Shown: positions 1 through 8,556 of the stretch, one piece after another
Layout of the letters: each line of letters begins with the position of its first letter
Position numbering within the stretch: the first letter of the stretch is position 1
NCBI RefSeq assembly: GCF_018380615.1
Contig: NZ_JAGYVZ010000019.1
Span: 1-64,000, forward strand
Length of the DNA stretch: 64,000 nucleotides
Reading direction: 5' to 3'
Source: Flavobacterium psychroterrae
Lineage (GTDB): Bacteria > Bacteroidota > Bacteroidia > Flavobacteriales > Flavobacteriaceae
Translations under genes and position numbers: made by a program
The notes under the pieces: model-generated
The model's input: the letters and a program-made list of their open reading frames with translations, nothing else
Database searches by the model: none
Told to the model about the DNA's origin: nothing

Positions 1-108
1 TTTAAAACAAGAATATTAGCAAAAATAGCAGCACTTACATTGGTTCAATATATTAACAAATTTATATTTGACAGACCAATTAATAATATTAAAAATCAAA
101 TAATTTAA
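1..108 (+). mobile_element. C-terminal tail of an IS982-family transposase (cut by window edge)
   Basis: An open frame runs from the first base to a TAA at 106-108 and encodes 35 residues containing KTRILAKIAAL, VQYINKFIFDRP and NNIKNQII. I recognise this as the usual C-terminus of Bacteroidetes IS982-family transposases. The rest of the element lies outside the window. The inverted repeat should lie within the next 30 bases (the ACCCAACGGGTTAAATTAG stretch after the stop), but I cannot define its edge. The decayed lipoprotein array begins 35 bases downstream, so this insertion may have helped break up the locus. Confidence 0.72.
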
Positions 109-142
109 TTTCACCCAACGGGTTAAATTAGTAATTACAAGC

Positions 143-724
143 ATGAACATAAAATACAGATATTCTTTTTTAATCTCGTGTCATTCTAAAGAACCTATAG
201 AGATTAAACAGACTATATCTAATGAAATGGTAACAATTTTATCAAGCATAAAAAAACCTTCGATTAAAGACAGCGTCGTTTTAAGTATTCCCAATGAATT
301 TAGAATTATGATAAATTCTTCTGACGTGGGTTATATAGCGTGGCGTTATCATGTAGATGGAAATGTTCTTCCAGATGATGTTTTTGACTATCAAGTTTAT
401 AATAAACAAAACAAATCGAAAGTAATTCATAATTTAAATTTTGATGAAATTCCAAAAGAAAAGTTTATTGATATAATTATTAAAGAAAGAAATTATCTAA
501 TTTCTAAGAGACAAGCTGAAAGAATACTTGAAAAGTATAAAATTAATAAGTCACTCGAAGATTTAAAATTTGGCGATACAATAAAATTAATTCCATATCA
601 AAGATTTAGAATTGAAAATAAGGAAATTATAAATAGTTTAAAAAAAAATGATGATTACATTGATTTTAAAGCCATGAGAGGTAAGGAGGAAAATTTTTAT
701 ACTTCAAAAAAAATTAATTGGTAG
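143..724 (+). CDS. Lipoprotein-like protein, copy A of a tandem paralogue array (shortened signal peptide)
   Basis: 193 aa of unknown function. It is clearly paralogous to the next two reading frames: all share PIE(I/V)KQ, KDSV(V/R)xSIP, a W-Y-R/H-VD segment, an IIIKERN-LIS-like segment, a KFR/RFR-EN segment and a C-terminal KKIN(W/R). The N-terminus reads MNIKYRYSFLISC. The Cys is where a lipobox Cys is expected, but the hydrophobic stretch is about four residues shorter than in copy C, so export is doubtful. Copy B starts within 6-15 bases of the stop, so the copies sit head to tail as one unit. Location beside a T6SS baseplate gene suggests an immunity-type lipoprotein; this is inference from context only. 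Confidence 0.6.
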   Translation: MNIKYRYSFLISCHSKEPIEIKQTISNEMVTILSSIKKPSIKDSVVLSIPNEFRIMINSSDVGYIAWRYHVDGNVLPDDVFDYQVYNKQNKSKVIHNLNFDEIPKEKFIDIIIKERNYLISKRQAERILEKYKINKSLEDLKFGDTIKLIPYQRFRIENKEIINSLKKNDDYIDFKAMRGKEENFYTSKKINW

Positions 725-729
725 TTGTT

Positions 730-1326
730 GTGAAAAGGATGTTTTTAAATATAATTTTACTATTGTTCTTAGCATCATGCGATAAAAAAGAACCAATTGA
801 GGTTAAACAAATTACTTCTAAAGAATTTGTAACAATAGAAGATAATTATATGGATCGCCATCTTATTAAAGATAGCGTTCGCATGAGTATACCGTTAAAA
901 TTTGAAATAAATATTAATTCTACAAAGGTTAAATATATTACTTGGAATTATCGTGTAGATAATAAATTCCTTGATAAAGATTATTTTGATTATGAAGTTT
1001 TTAGCAATGAAGACAAAACAAAGCCTATTTTTTAGTTAGATTCTGATCTATTATCAAATAATAAAAGGATTCATATTATTATAAAAGAGATGAACTATTT
1101 AATTTCTAGAAATGAGGCTTTAAAATTACTGAAAAAGTATGGAATTAATAAATCTATAGATGATTTAAAATCTAAGGAGGTTATACAATTAACGCCTTAT
1201 GATAAATTTAGAAAAGAAAATATTGAGTTGATAAACGCATTTAATAAAATCAATGATTCCATCAATTTTAAAGTAATGAGGAGTGAAGAATATTTTTTTT
1301 ACGTTGATAAAAAAATTAACAGATAG
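730..1326 (+). pseudogene. Lipoprotein paralogue, copy B, interrupted by an in-frame stop
   Basis: The frame starts at GTG 730 (VKRM) or ATG 739 and encodes a good lipoprotein signal (FLNIILLLFLASC). It matches copies A and C until TAG at 1033-1035. The same frame continues past the stop without a shift (LDSDLL, then IIIKEMNYLIS, then KKINR) to TAG at 1324-1326. Copy C has IYQLDF where this copy has IF-stop-LDSD, so the lesion is most simply one CAG-to-TAG change. The separate-looking frame at 1090 is just the downstream half of this gene, not an independent gene. It is probably nonfunctional unless the stop is read through. Confidence 0.8.
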
Positions 1327-1329
1327 TCT

Positions 1330-1921
1330 ATGAAAATAAAACATTTGTATTTTTTAGTCTTTTCAATCCTAATTTCTTGCGAGTCAAAAAATCCTCTTGA
1401 AATTAAACAAATTGTTTCTAATGAGGTAGTAACTATTTTACCAAGTTTAAAAGATCAATCTATTAAGGATAGTATTGTTATATCGATTCCAATGGAGTTT
1501 GAAGTAACCGCTAATTCTTCAGTTGATTATGTTGATTGGCTTTATCGTGTAGATAATAAAACTCTTCGAGATGGTTCGTTTGATTATCAAGTATATAATG
1601 ATAAAAATAGAAAAGAACCAATTTATCAATTAGATTTTGATGAATCGTTGGCTAACAAGCCAATTACTATTATTTTAAAAGAAAGAAATCATCTGATTTC
1701 TAAAAAAAAATGGTCAGGAATTGCTGAAAAGATATAATATTCACAGGTCTTTGGATAATTTAAAATTGGGAGATACAATAAAATTAGCTACTTATAATAA
1801 ATTTAGGGATGATAATAAGATACTTATAGATGAATTTGAAAAAATCAAAGATTCTATTCATTTTAAGGCAGTAAGAGGCAAAAAGGAATCTTTTTATGTA
1901 GTAAAAAAAATCAATTGGTAG
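1330..1921 (+). pseudogene. Lipoprotein paralogue, copy C, frameshifted in a 9-A tract
   Basis: It begins with a convincing lipoprotein signal (MKIKHLYFLVFSILISC) three bases after the stop of copy B. The frame follows copy A up to LISKK and then runs to a premature stop at 1735-1737. The paralogous sequence resumes in the adjacent frame (QELLKRYNIHRSLDNLK to KKINW, stop 1919-1921). The switch lies in TCT followed by nine A (1702-1710). With eight A the reading becomes ISKKNGQELLKRY, the same length as ISKRQAERILEKY in copy A. This is either a true +1 mutation, a reversible slippage site, or a homopolymer sequencing error. Confidence 0.78.
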
Positions 1922-2036
1922 GATTATGAAAATACTGTATTATTTAATTAGATTTACAGGTTTTTATGAAAAAATAGCCGGTAATAAAAACGCTAATTAG
2001 ATTGAGTTATGATAAAAACAGTAGAGGAAATAAGTA

Positions 2037-2351
2037 TTGATTAACACTCATTTTTTATTACTTAAGAATAATAAGAACAAGTGCTATTTTCGTTATAATT
2101 CAAAAGATAATCAATTCTTTTTTCAAGATTCTAACGACAATATTATTCAGAATTACAGCGCAACGATTTCAATTAATTCGCAAGTTTTTAATTTGACTTA
2201 CAAAGGAGATACGATAAATATAAGTGATGGAAGAATGATTGCTTACTTAAGCTATGAAGACATCCTCGATCTTGCAGAAAAAACGTTTTACGAAGAAGGG
2301 CAAAAACAAGTTTATGATTTTGCGAATCTTAAATTTACAATAGAATTATAA
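2037..2351 (+). CDS. Hypothetical protein, probably 5'-damaged
   Basis: 104 aa from a TTG start, no recognised domain. The composition is Asn/Lys/Tyr-rich like the neighbouring decayed genes, with a C-terminal segment SYEDILDLAEKTFYEEGQ. An ATG at 2009 opens a short frame (MIKTVEEISID) that stops at 2042-2044, just where this frame begins. Joining the two would give MIKTVEEISI followed by NTHFLLL, so a small insertion in the TATTGATTAAC stretch may have split one gene. A 24-residue frame at 1926-2000 (MKILYYLIRFTGFYEK) precedes it and may be another scrap. It could be a live small protein or a remnant. Confidence 0.4.
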   Translation: MINTHFLLLKNNKNKCYFRYNSKDNQFFFQDSNDNIIQNYSATISINSQVFNLTYKGDTINISDGRMIAYLSYEDILDLAEKTFYEEGQKQVYDFANLKFTIEL

Positions 2352-2404
2352 AACATTAGATAAAAAACAGAATTAAAGAATGTAATTGATTGATTTCTTG
2401 GTTA

Positions 2405-2697
2405 CTATGTCAATAGCATGAGCAACAATTGGTTTTGTCGAAGGGACGGGTGCTGAAGTTTTAAAGAAAGGACTGGATTGTTTATGCAATAGGATTAGAG
2501 TCCAAATTTGAAGCTATAGACAATTTATACCCATTAGACATGGTAGTACATATTGATGAATTAACAACTTATAAATATTACAAGGCATACAAGGGGGTAA
2601 TTTAGAGTTTTATCAAAAAGAGAGAACTCCAACTAATAGAGAAAGTGTCGCATCCAATAGAATTGATATTCTTGATAAGTTAGAGAAATGGATTTAG
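2405..2697 (+). pseudogene. Decayed gene 1 of an overlapping three-gene set (C-terminal remnant)
   Basis: No intact frame exists, but coding-like sequence can be followed through frame changes: IGFVEGTGAEVLKK in one frame, then KDWIVYAIGLESKFEAIDN, LYPLDMVVHIDEL and TYKYYK in a second (from 2468), then QGGNLEFYQKERTPTN, RESVASNRIDIL and DKLEKWI in a third, ending at TAG 2695-2697. Losing one base near AAGGCATACAAGG explains the last shift. There is also an in-frame TGA near 2424. I do not recognise the family. Its stop overlaps the start of the next remnant, as expected of a formerly translationally coupled operon. Confidence 0.6.
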
Positions 2698-3090
2698 TGA
2701 AATACTATAATAATACCCCTAACCCTATTGATCAAAAAAGACTTATTGCAATACCAAATGACGTATTGAGTCTTGTATGGTTAACTAAAATAAAAATAAA
2801 AATAAAATTGTACAATTTTTTTTCATATCAGTAATTATTATTCTTATAATATCAAATAAAATTTTATTTAAGAGGCATAAATTAAAATTGATATTCTGCT
2901 ATTTTAGAAATTGAACTTTTTGATCACTATGGTTTAGATCCATTTGGATGTTGATCCAAATGAAAAACCTGATTTTACAAAAGATTCAGGATTTAGATCT
3001 TGGTTTTATTTGCAACATAGTAAAAAATATCAATTTACTCCATTTATAACCACTATGAAATTTAAAAAACGTATTTATGGGAAATATTGA
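2688..3090 (+). pseudogene. Decayed gene 2, small membrane protein remnant
   Basis: ATG 2688 opens MDLVKYYNNTPNPIDQ and continues to VLSLVWLTK. Coding potential then shifts to another frame with a hydrophobic helix (FFFISVIIILIISNKILF) after an AAAAT-type repeat tract at 2788-2815. It then reads ILEIELFDHYGLDPFG, shifts again near 2950, and continues DVDPNEKPDFTKDSGF, RSWFYLQHSKKY and KFKKRIYGKY to TGA 3088-3090. It is best read as one membrane-anchored protein with at least two frameshifts. The family is unknown. It overlaps the stop of remnant 1 and the start of the lipoprotein remnant that follows. Confidence 0.58.
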
Positions 3091-3638
3091 TTTAAAAAAA
3101 GTTGGACTTATAATGCTTACAGTTCTGTTTTTTTGCTCCTGTAAGGAGGAAAAAACTGAAGTTTTTAAGATGAATGTGAATTCTAGTAGAGAAAGAAGTG
3201 GAGAATTGTTTATTGTCAGTAAGCCACCAGAAGATTTTGCATATATCATTTTTTTTATAAAAAAGAGGTTGAAAGTTTTTTTTTAGCAGAAGGGCATAAT
3301 TTCTTAAAAACAAAAAAGTACTACTACAGATCTTATTACAAGGAGCGTTTTTTCTTTGATAGAAATTATAAAGAATCTAAACCAGATTATGGCAGGATGC
3401 TGATTCTAAACAATTTTTTTGATAACCGTAGTATAGAAGCTTCGCATTCTGATGATTTATTACAATATATTTTAAAGAAGATGAATTAGGAAATAAAGAT
3501 GCACCATCACTTCCTTATTTATATATCCATAAAATATATTCAATTTCTAAATGTGAAAAGGATACCACACAATTAATTGGTAAATATTACTACTACGGAA
3601 TAAATCATAATATGACTAAAACTGACACAATTATTTAA
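3077..3638 (+). pseudogene. Decayed gene 3, lipoprotein with two frameshifts
   Basis: ATG 3077 begins MGNIDLKKVGLIMLTVLFFCSC, a clear lipoprotein signal with Cys after FCS. The frame follows SGELFIVSKPPEDFAY and is lost in the T-rich stretch at 3247-3256. It resumes one frame over as FYKKEVESFFLAEGHNF, YYYRSYYKERFFFDRNY and SKPDYGRMLILNNFFD to a stop at 3487-3489. It resumes again as FKEDELGNKDAPSLPYL, YIHKIYSISKCEKD and GKYYYYGINHN to TAA 3636-3638. The restored protein would be about 186 aa. Function unknown; by position and export signal it resembles an immunity-type lipoprotein. Confidence 0.68.
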
Positions 3639-3752
3639 AAATGTAAGTAAAGAAATAATAGTTAATAAGTAAAAATAATAATTGAAATTTGAAAATTTAA
3701 ATTATAGTCCATTAAAAAAAATAGATCTAAGGTTGACCAAAAATAAAAAACA

Positions 3753-5588
3753 ATGAGACAAGAGCGAATAAAAGACAGAGTATTAAAAAGAGCGGCTAGA
3801 TCGTGGGGCTTTTCAGATGTTGAGATGGAAACATCCTTTGATCCTGTGGTCTCAATGATGCTTAACGCATTATCCTATGAATTGGAGAAAGTAGCACATG
3901 AACTCGAAGATTCTAAAACCCGGGTAGTAGAAAGAGTTTTGGAAATCATGTTTCCTGAAGTTACTGCCGGAGCAAAACCAGCTATGGCAATTATGCATGC
4001 CCTGCCAATAGACAATAATATGAAAGTTTCGCTGCAAAACCAAATGACGGTAAACAGGAGAATTCATAATATCTATAATCCCCTTGCTCCAATTACTAAA
4101 GAAATTGCGCTGTCACCTACGTTAGAAGTAAAATTATCTACAGCTGAGGTTAAATATATTGCTTACGAAAGAAATCTATATGAAGTCTCTAATCTTTTTT
4201 ACAAAGATGCAGTTCGCGATTATAAACATTCATTGCCTTCCGGTGAAGTTTTTTTGGGAATTGAATTAAAAAATGCCAATGTATTGCAGTTAGAGGATTT
4301 AATGCTGTACATCGATATTAAAAATACCCACCAGAAAGAAATGTTTCATTACTACTTAAAACAAATGAAATGTTTTCAGGATGATATTCAAATTCAGGCA
4401 GAAGAGGGGTATAATGTACCCGTAAATCATCTTGATATTGAGAGTATAATTAATCGAAATTATACACACCTAAGTGAAGTGATGCAGGAAGTGAATGAGT
4501 TTTATTTTGATAATTTTTATACTTTAAAAGGAGAATTAAAATACAAGTCAATTACAGAATATGGTCCTGAATATAAATATTTTGAAGATGTAACCAATAA
4601 TAACGGGAATAAGATTATCTGGATTAAAATGACTTTTCCTGAATCCTTAATTCCTCAAATAATCGATAATGTATCTTTTACAACAAATTGTTTTCCGGTA
4701 ATCAATAAAAAGAAACATACAATTAATAAAACAATTGGTACATTTTTGTCCTATGTAGCACTTGAAACAGATAATAATACCTATTTAGATGTAGAAAGCG
4801 TCACAGATGGATTTAATAATCGTTATGAAATAAAAGAATTTAAAGATGGCGTATTAGAAGAAGGTAATGCAGTTTTAAGAACAGGTGGAGTTTCAAGATT
4901 TGATTCCAGAAGTGCTTCAGAATTACTTCAAAATGTATTAGATCTGTTGAAAGATGAAAGTTCTTCATTTGCAGGATTAGGTAAAGACTTTATGAACAGT
5001 TCATTGGTCGAAATTAATCAATTACTGGCTTCAGTTGAGCAGCAGGCAAAAGAGAGTAGTTTTTCTAAAAACAATGCTCCTTACCTCATGATAAAGCCTA
5101 GAATTGATGAATCTACAGGAAAATCATTTGCAATAAACTTTTGGTCAACTTGTGCAGAAGAAGGAAATGATATTAAAGCCGGTACAGTTTTAAAATCTAA
5201 TGGATCGTCTTTTTTAAGTAGTGAAACAATATTAGTTACAAATACTGTTGGAGGATTAAACAAGCAAAATAACAAGGACCGAATTTTAGCTTATCGTAAT
5301 GCTTTATTAACACGTGGGCGAATTGTAACTTTTGCTGATATAAAAGCATTTAGTTTTCATCATTTTAGAAATTGTATTACTGATGTCAAAATAGAAAAAG
5401 GCACCAGAAAAGAAATCTCTGTGAAAGCAGGATTTAGCAGAACAGTTGATATTCACTTAAAAGTAAACTCAGTTGAAAAGGAGTTTTTATCAGTAACTGA
5501 ATGGGATTATTTGTGCGAAAGTTTTATGAAAAATTTAAAAAACAGATCTTCAAATGTATTTCCGTATCGATTGTTTATAGAAGACTAA
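3753..5588 (+). CDS. tssF: Type VI secretion baseplate subunit TssF (T6SS-iii type)
   Basis: 611 aa, a normal length for TssF (VasA/ImpG family). The N-terminus (RAARSWGF, DPVVSMMLNALSYELEKVA, RVVERVLEIMFPEV) matches Bacteroidetes TssF. The C-terminus has RGRIVTFADIKAF and an ending SSNVFPYRLFIED. TssF pairs with TssG in the wedge of the contractile injection baseplate and acts in the cytoplasm against the membrane complex. No tssG, tssK, tube, sheath or spike gene follows; a terminator and a strand switch come next, so this would be the last gene of a locus lying to the left, or an orphan. The frame is intact, unlike everything upstream of it. Confidence 0.85.
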   Translation: MRQERIKDRVLKRAARSWGFSDVEMETSFDPVVSMMLNALSYELEKVAHELEDSKTRVVERVLEIMFPEVTAGAKPAMAIMHALPIDNNMKVSLQNQMTVNRRIHNIYNPLAPITKEIALSPTLEVKLSTAEVKYIAYERNLYEVSNLFYKDAVRDYKHSLPSGEVFLGIELKNANVLQLEDLMLYIDIKNTHQKEMFHYYLKQMKCFQDDIQIQAEEGYNVPVNHLDIESIINRNYTHLSEVMQEVNEFYFDNFYTLKGELKYKSITEYGPEYKYFEDVTNNNGNKIIWIKMTFPESLIPQIIDNVSFTTNCFPVINKKKHTINKTIGTFLSYVALETDNNTYLDVESVTDGFNNRYEIKEFKDGVLEEGNAVLRTGGVSRFDSRSASELLQNVLDLLKDESSSFAGLGKDFMNSSLVEINQLLASVEQQAKESSFSKNNAPYLMIKPRIDESTGKSFAINFWSTCAEEGNDIKAGTVLKSNGSSFLSSETILVTNTVGGLNKQNNKDRILAYRNALLTRGRIVTFADIKAFSFHHFRNCITDVKIEKGTRKEISVKAGFSRTVDIHLKVNSVEKEFLSVTEWDYLCESFMKNLKNRSSNVFPYRLFIED

Positions 5589-5633
5589 GATTTTAGATTG
5601 CGAACGGTTATACTACAGTAGGTATTGAAAATC

Positions 5634-5659
5634 ATGAAAAAAGAAAATTCTTTTTTCAT
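5634..5659 (+). terminator. A/T hairpin after tssF
   Basis: ATGAAAAAAG pairs with CTTTTTTCAT across a 6-base loop, 46 bases after the tssF stop. It is A/T-only and has no clean U-run outside the stem, so it is a weak terminator candidate. Confidence 0.4.
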
Positions 5660-5707
5660 AAAAACCACCCAATACTTTTATAAGTATAATACGTAATTCA
5701 AAAAAAT

Positions 5708-5742
5708 AAAAATAGTCTGATGGAATATCAGGCTATTTTTTT
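5708..5742. terminator. Rho-independent-type hairpin between convergent tssF and exonuclease gene
   Basis: AATAGTCTGA pairs with TCAGGCTATT (one wobble) around TGGAATA, with A-run and T-run flanks, so it could work in both directions. It lies between the convergent ends at 5588 and 5805. Confidence 0.65.
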
Positions 5743-5804
5743 ACCATTTATTTAAAGGCAAATTTATATTGAAAATCATTTTACTATAAATTTAGGTTAC
5801 GATA

Positions 5805-6431
5805 TTATCTAAATAAGGAATTCAAATTAGATTCTTTTTTCTCCTTTAGTTTTTTTACAATTTTCAAAAATGCAATAGCTGTTATATAAGCATCGCCTAG
5901 AGCAGTATGCCTGTCTTTTTTAGAGATATCAAATTTATCTGCCAAATCATCTAAAGTATAATGGTCTTTTCGCTCGAACAAATGCGATTTAATTAAAGTC
6001 TTTTTGTATAAAATAGCAGTATCTAAACGTTTATTGGTTAATTGCGGTAAACCATTTCGTTCAAGTGCTTTATTAATCATCGTAACATCAAAAACGGTAT
6101 GATGAGCAATTATAATCGAATCACCCAAAAAAACTAAAAATTGTTCCAGAGCTTCTAATTCTGTTGGACGCTGAATTATAAAAGCCTTTAAGATTCCATG
6201 AATTTGAGCTGTTGCCTTATCGTAATGATCTTGTTCAGGATAAACTTCAAAACTATTCTGAATCGATATAGTGCCATTTTGCAAAACTAAAGCACCAATG
6301 CACAATATGCGATCATTATCATAATCAAAACCCGTAGTTTCCGTGTCCAGAACTACAAAACGAGTTTCTTCAATGGTAAGATTTTCATTAAATAGACTTA
6401 CTTCTTTTTTCCAAAAATTAAATAAACTCAT
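5805..6431 (-). CDS. DnaQ-like 3'-5' exonuclease (DEDDh)
   Basis: 208 aa. Exonuclease fold with FVVLDTETTG (acidic pair D29/E31), an IIAHHTVFDV motif, and HTALGDA near the C-terminus supplying the catalytic His and last Asp. The family covers Pol III epsilon and related nucleases; without a polymerase neighbour it is better called an epsilon-like exonuclease than dnaQ. It follows the cNMP/CBS/DUF294 gene by only two bases on the same strand, so they are almost certainly co-transcribed and possibly work together. Confident in the fold; the physiological substrate is unknown. Confidence 0.85.
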   Translation of the reverse strand: MSLFNFWKKEVSLFNENLTIEETRFVVLDTETTGFDYDNDRILCIGALVLQNGTISIQNSFEVYPEQDHYDKATAQIHGILKAFIIQRPTELEALEQFLVFLGDSIIIAHHTVFDVTMINKALERNGLPQLTNKRLDTAILYKKTLIKSHLFERKDHYTLDDLADKFDISKKDRHTALGDAYITAIAFLKIVKKLKEKKESNLNSLFR

Positions 6432-6433
6432 AA

Positions 6434-8353
6434 TTATACGAGATTTGAAATATTAAAACGTACTGATATAAGTTCCTGCAATTCCTTAATGGTTTTAAAA
6501 GTTCGTTTCAATTTAATTTTTTCCATTTTCGATAAAGATTCCAATGCAATAAACTGACCTGAGTCATGATGCAAAAGTCCCTGTTTAGTTCTGAATTTCA
6601 ATAAGGCTTTAAAAGAATAAGAGCATGATAAATACAATTCACTGTTGTTAGGTTCTAATTCTGCTAGTTTTTCAAAACGCGCCGCAGTATTACTTATTGA
6701 TTTAACCGAATGTGATAAAATTAAAACACGTGCAGCATCTGTTAAGGGCATTAAAGCTCTTCTTTTAATATCAAAATTATCTTTGTTTGCTCCGTCTTGT
6801 TCCACTAAAAATTGTCTAAAAAAACCGGTTGGCGAAGGGCTTTGTAAAGCACCGCTAACTAAATGAACATAAAAAACAGGATTTGCTTTTACATTTTCAA
6901 AAATAGATTCAGAGAGTTCGTCAACTATTGCAGCATCACCATACGTCAGGCTATAATCGAAAAATATAAAAGAAAGTAATACTTCATTTTTGCCGGGATT
7001 TGTAATCCAATAATGAATCTGATTTTTCCATTCCTCCAGGCTCATGCACCATTTAGGGTTCGAAGCCATCATTTCGGCAGGGCAATAATCATAACCAATT
7101 TCAAATAAACCTTTATTGACAAGCGTGGCAAATTTTAAGAAATAAACCTTGGTCTCATCCCTAAAAACATCAGAAACATTTTCATAAACAATCGCATTAT
7201 CCTGATCTGTATGCAGCATTTGTTCGCTTCGTCCCTGACTTCCTAATGCCAGCCAGGCAAATTTTACAGGAGGCGGACTACTCATTTTTTCTAATGAAAT
7301 TTCAATTACTCTGGTTGTACAAGCTTCATTTAGCTCAGTTATTATTTTAGAAATCAACGTCATCGGGATGTTCTGATCTAAATATCCCTGAAGTAATTGC
7401 ATAATTCGGGCGCGAATAGGTTTTATTTCCTTCGTTTTTTTAGCCCTTTTCAACGCTTTTATCAGTACGGCCGGATTATTACCCAATGCTACCATTACAT
7501 CATGTTTTGATAAAATCCCAACTGCTTTTGTATTTATTGTTCCGTCTTTTGTCAGGCATAAATAACTAATATTACTTTTCATCATTGCCATTTGAGCTTC
7601 CGTGACCGTCATTTTCTTTGGGTACGTAATAACCGGTTTGGTCATTATAGTTTCCGCAGTTGTCAGGATCGAATAATCTCCGGTAACAATCTTATTGCGT
7701 AAATCTTTATCGGTAATAATTCCTATAGGCAGCATTTCATCTACAATTAATATTGCTCCAACTTTTTGTTTGGTCATTATTTTGGCAATATCCCGAGCAG
7801 TTGTAGAAGGTTCACAAGTGACTATTTTTTTAGAATATTTGATAGGTTGCAAATCAAAAGAATCCCTGGCGGAATGATGATTTTCAGTCAATAAATCATC
7901 GCCATATAATTTATCTTTATGAATATCTGAATATGGGTTTTTAGTATTAGACGCATAACTTTCGATCAAAAAATTTCCTACAGTTCTATTTTCAAGCGCA
8001 TAAGGTTTAAAAATAGCAATAGGAATCGCATATAAAATAGTTTCTTCATAAGCTACAGCTTCCATGATATAATTTTCCTGCGCCAAAAGCGGACGCAATC
8101 CAAAAATATCTCCTTCATCACACATATCCAGAACCATGTTTTTCTGGCTTTTTTTGAGTGCAACAGCTCCTTTGTGAACTACATAAAAAGAGTCATGAGT
8201 TGTATCATTTTCGGCAAAAATTACAGCATCTTTATCTTTGTAAATTATTGAAATTTGTTCAGATAATTTTTCAAGATCCTTCTGGTGTAAAAAGCTAAAA
8301 GGAGGAAAACCCTTTAAAAAGTCAGCAACTCTATGTGAAATCGTATTTTTCAT
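6434..8353 (-). CDS. cNMP-binding / CBS-pair / DUF294 nucleotidyltransferase-like protein
   Basis: 639 aa with three recognisable parts. An N-terminal cyclic-nucleotide-binding-type beta roll (about residues 15-140, with FAENDTTHDSFYVVHKGAV) is followed by two CBS motifs (about 175-295, with KQKVGAILIVDE, GIITDKDLR and GILSKHDVMVAL). A DUF294 nucleotidyltransferase-like domain has LGSQGRSEQMLHTDQDN (about 370-386), and a DUF294 C-terminal helical domain ends the protein. It is a soluble protein combining ligand sensors with a putative nucleotidyltransferase. It is the upstream partner of the adjacent exonuclease. Substrate and product are not known to me. Confidence 0.85.
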   Translation of the reverse strand: MKNTISHRVADFLKGFPPFSFLHQKDLEKLSEQISIIYKDKDAVIFAENDTTHDSFYVVHKGAVALKKSQKNMVLDMCDEGDIFGLRPLLAQENYIMEAVAYEETILYAIPIAIFKPYALENRTVGNFLIESYASNTKNPYSDIHKDKLYGDDLLTENHHSARDSFDLQPIKYSKKIVTCEPSTTARDIAKIMTKQKVGAILIVDEMLPIGIITDKDLRNKIVTGDYSILTTAETIMTKPVITYPKKMTVTEAQMAMMKSNISYLCLTKDGTINTKAVGILSKHDVMVALGNNPAVLIKALKRAKKTKEIKPIRARIMQLLQGYLDQNIPMTLISKIITELNEACTTRVIEISLEKMSSPPPVKFAWLALGSQGRSEQMLHTDQDNAIVYENVSDVFRDETKVYFLKFATLVNKGLFEIGYDYCPAEMMASNPKWCMSLEEWKNQIHYWITNPGKNEVLLSFIFFDYSLTYGDAAIVDELSESIFENVKANPVFYVHLVSGALQSPSPTGFFRQFLVEQDGANKDNFDIKRRALMPLTDAARVLILSHSVKSISNTAARFEKLAELEPNNSELYLSCSYSFKALLKFRTKQGLLHHDSGQFIALESLSKMEKIKLKRTFKTIKELQELISVRFNISNLV

Positions 8354-8518
8354 GCGTAAGATTTAGGTTCTAAAGTAAGACTTAAAATAGAAATTTAAAA
8401 GAGACACCTTTTAATTTTTTTCTGTTTGCCACAAAGTTCACAAACGCACAAAGTTTTGATTATTATTTATACGTTTTGATTGGTGAAATCACAATGTTAT
8501 TTTTAAAATTCAGGATAT

Positions 8519-8546
8519 AAAAAAAGCTCCTGAAACGGAACTTTTT
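8519..8546 (-). terminator. Possible terminator after terC-like gene
   Basis: AAAAAGCTCC / GGAACTTTTT can pair across TGAAAC with one mismatch, with a U-run on the minus-strand reading. It lies just past the 3' end of the TerC gene. Confidence 0.45.
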
Positions 8547-8556
8547 AAGTGGTAAA

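Noticed and set aside
1090..1326. Separate small gene downstream of copy B
   Set aside because: It is in the same frame as copy B and aligns with the C-terminal half of copies A and C; the stop at 1033 splits one gene.
3092..3313. Minus-strand frames at 2986-3313
   Set aside because: They are antisense to the lipoprotein remnant and lack any signal or family likeness.
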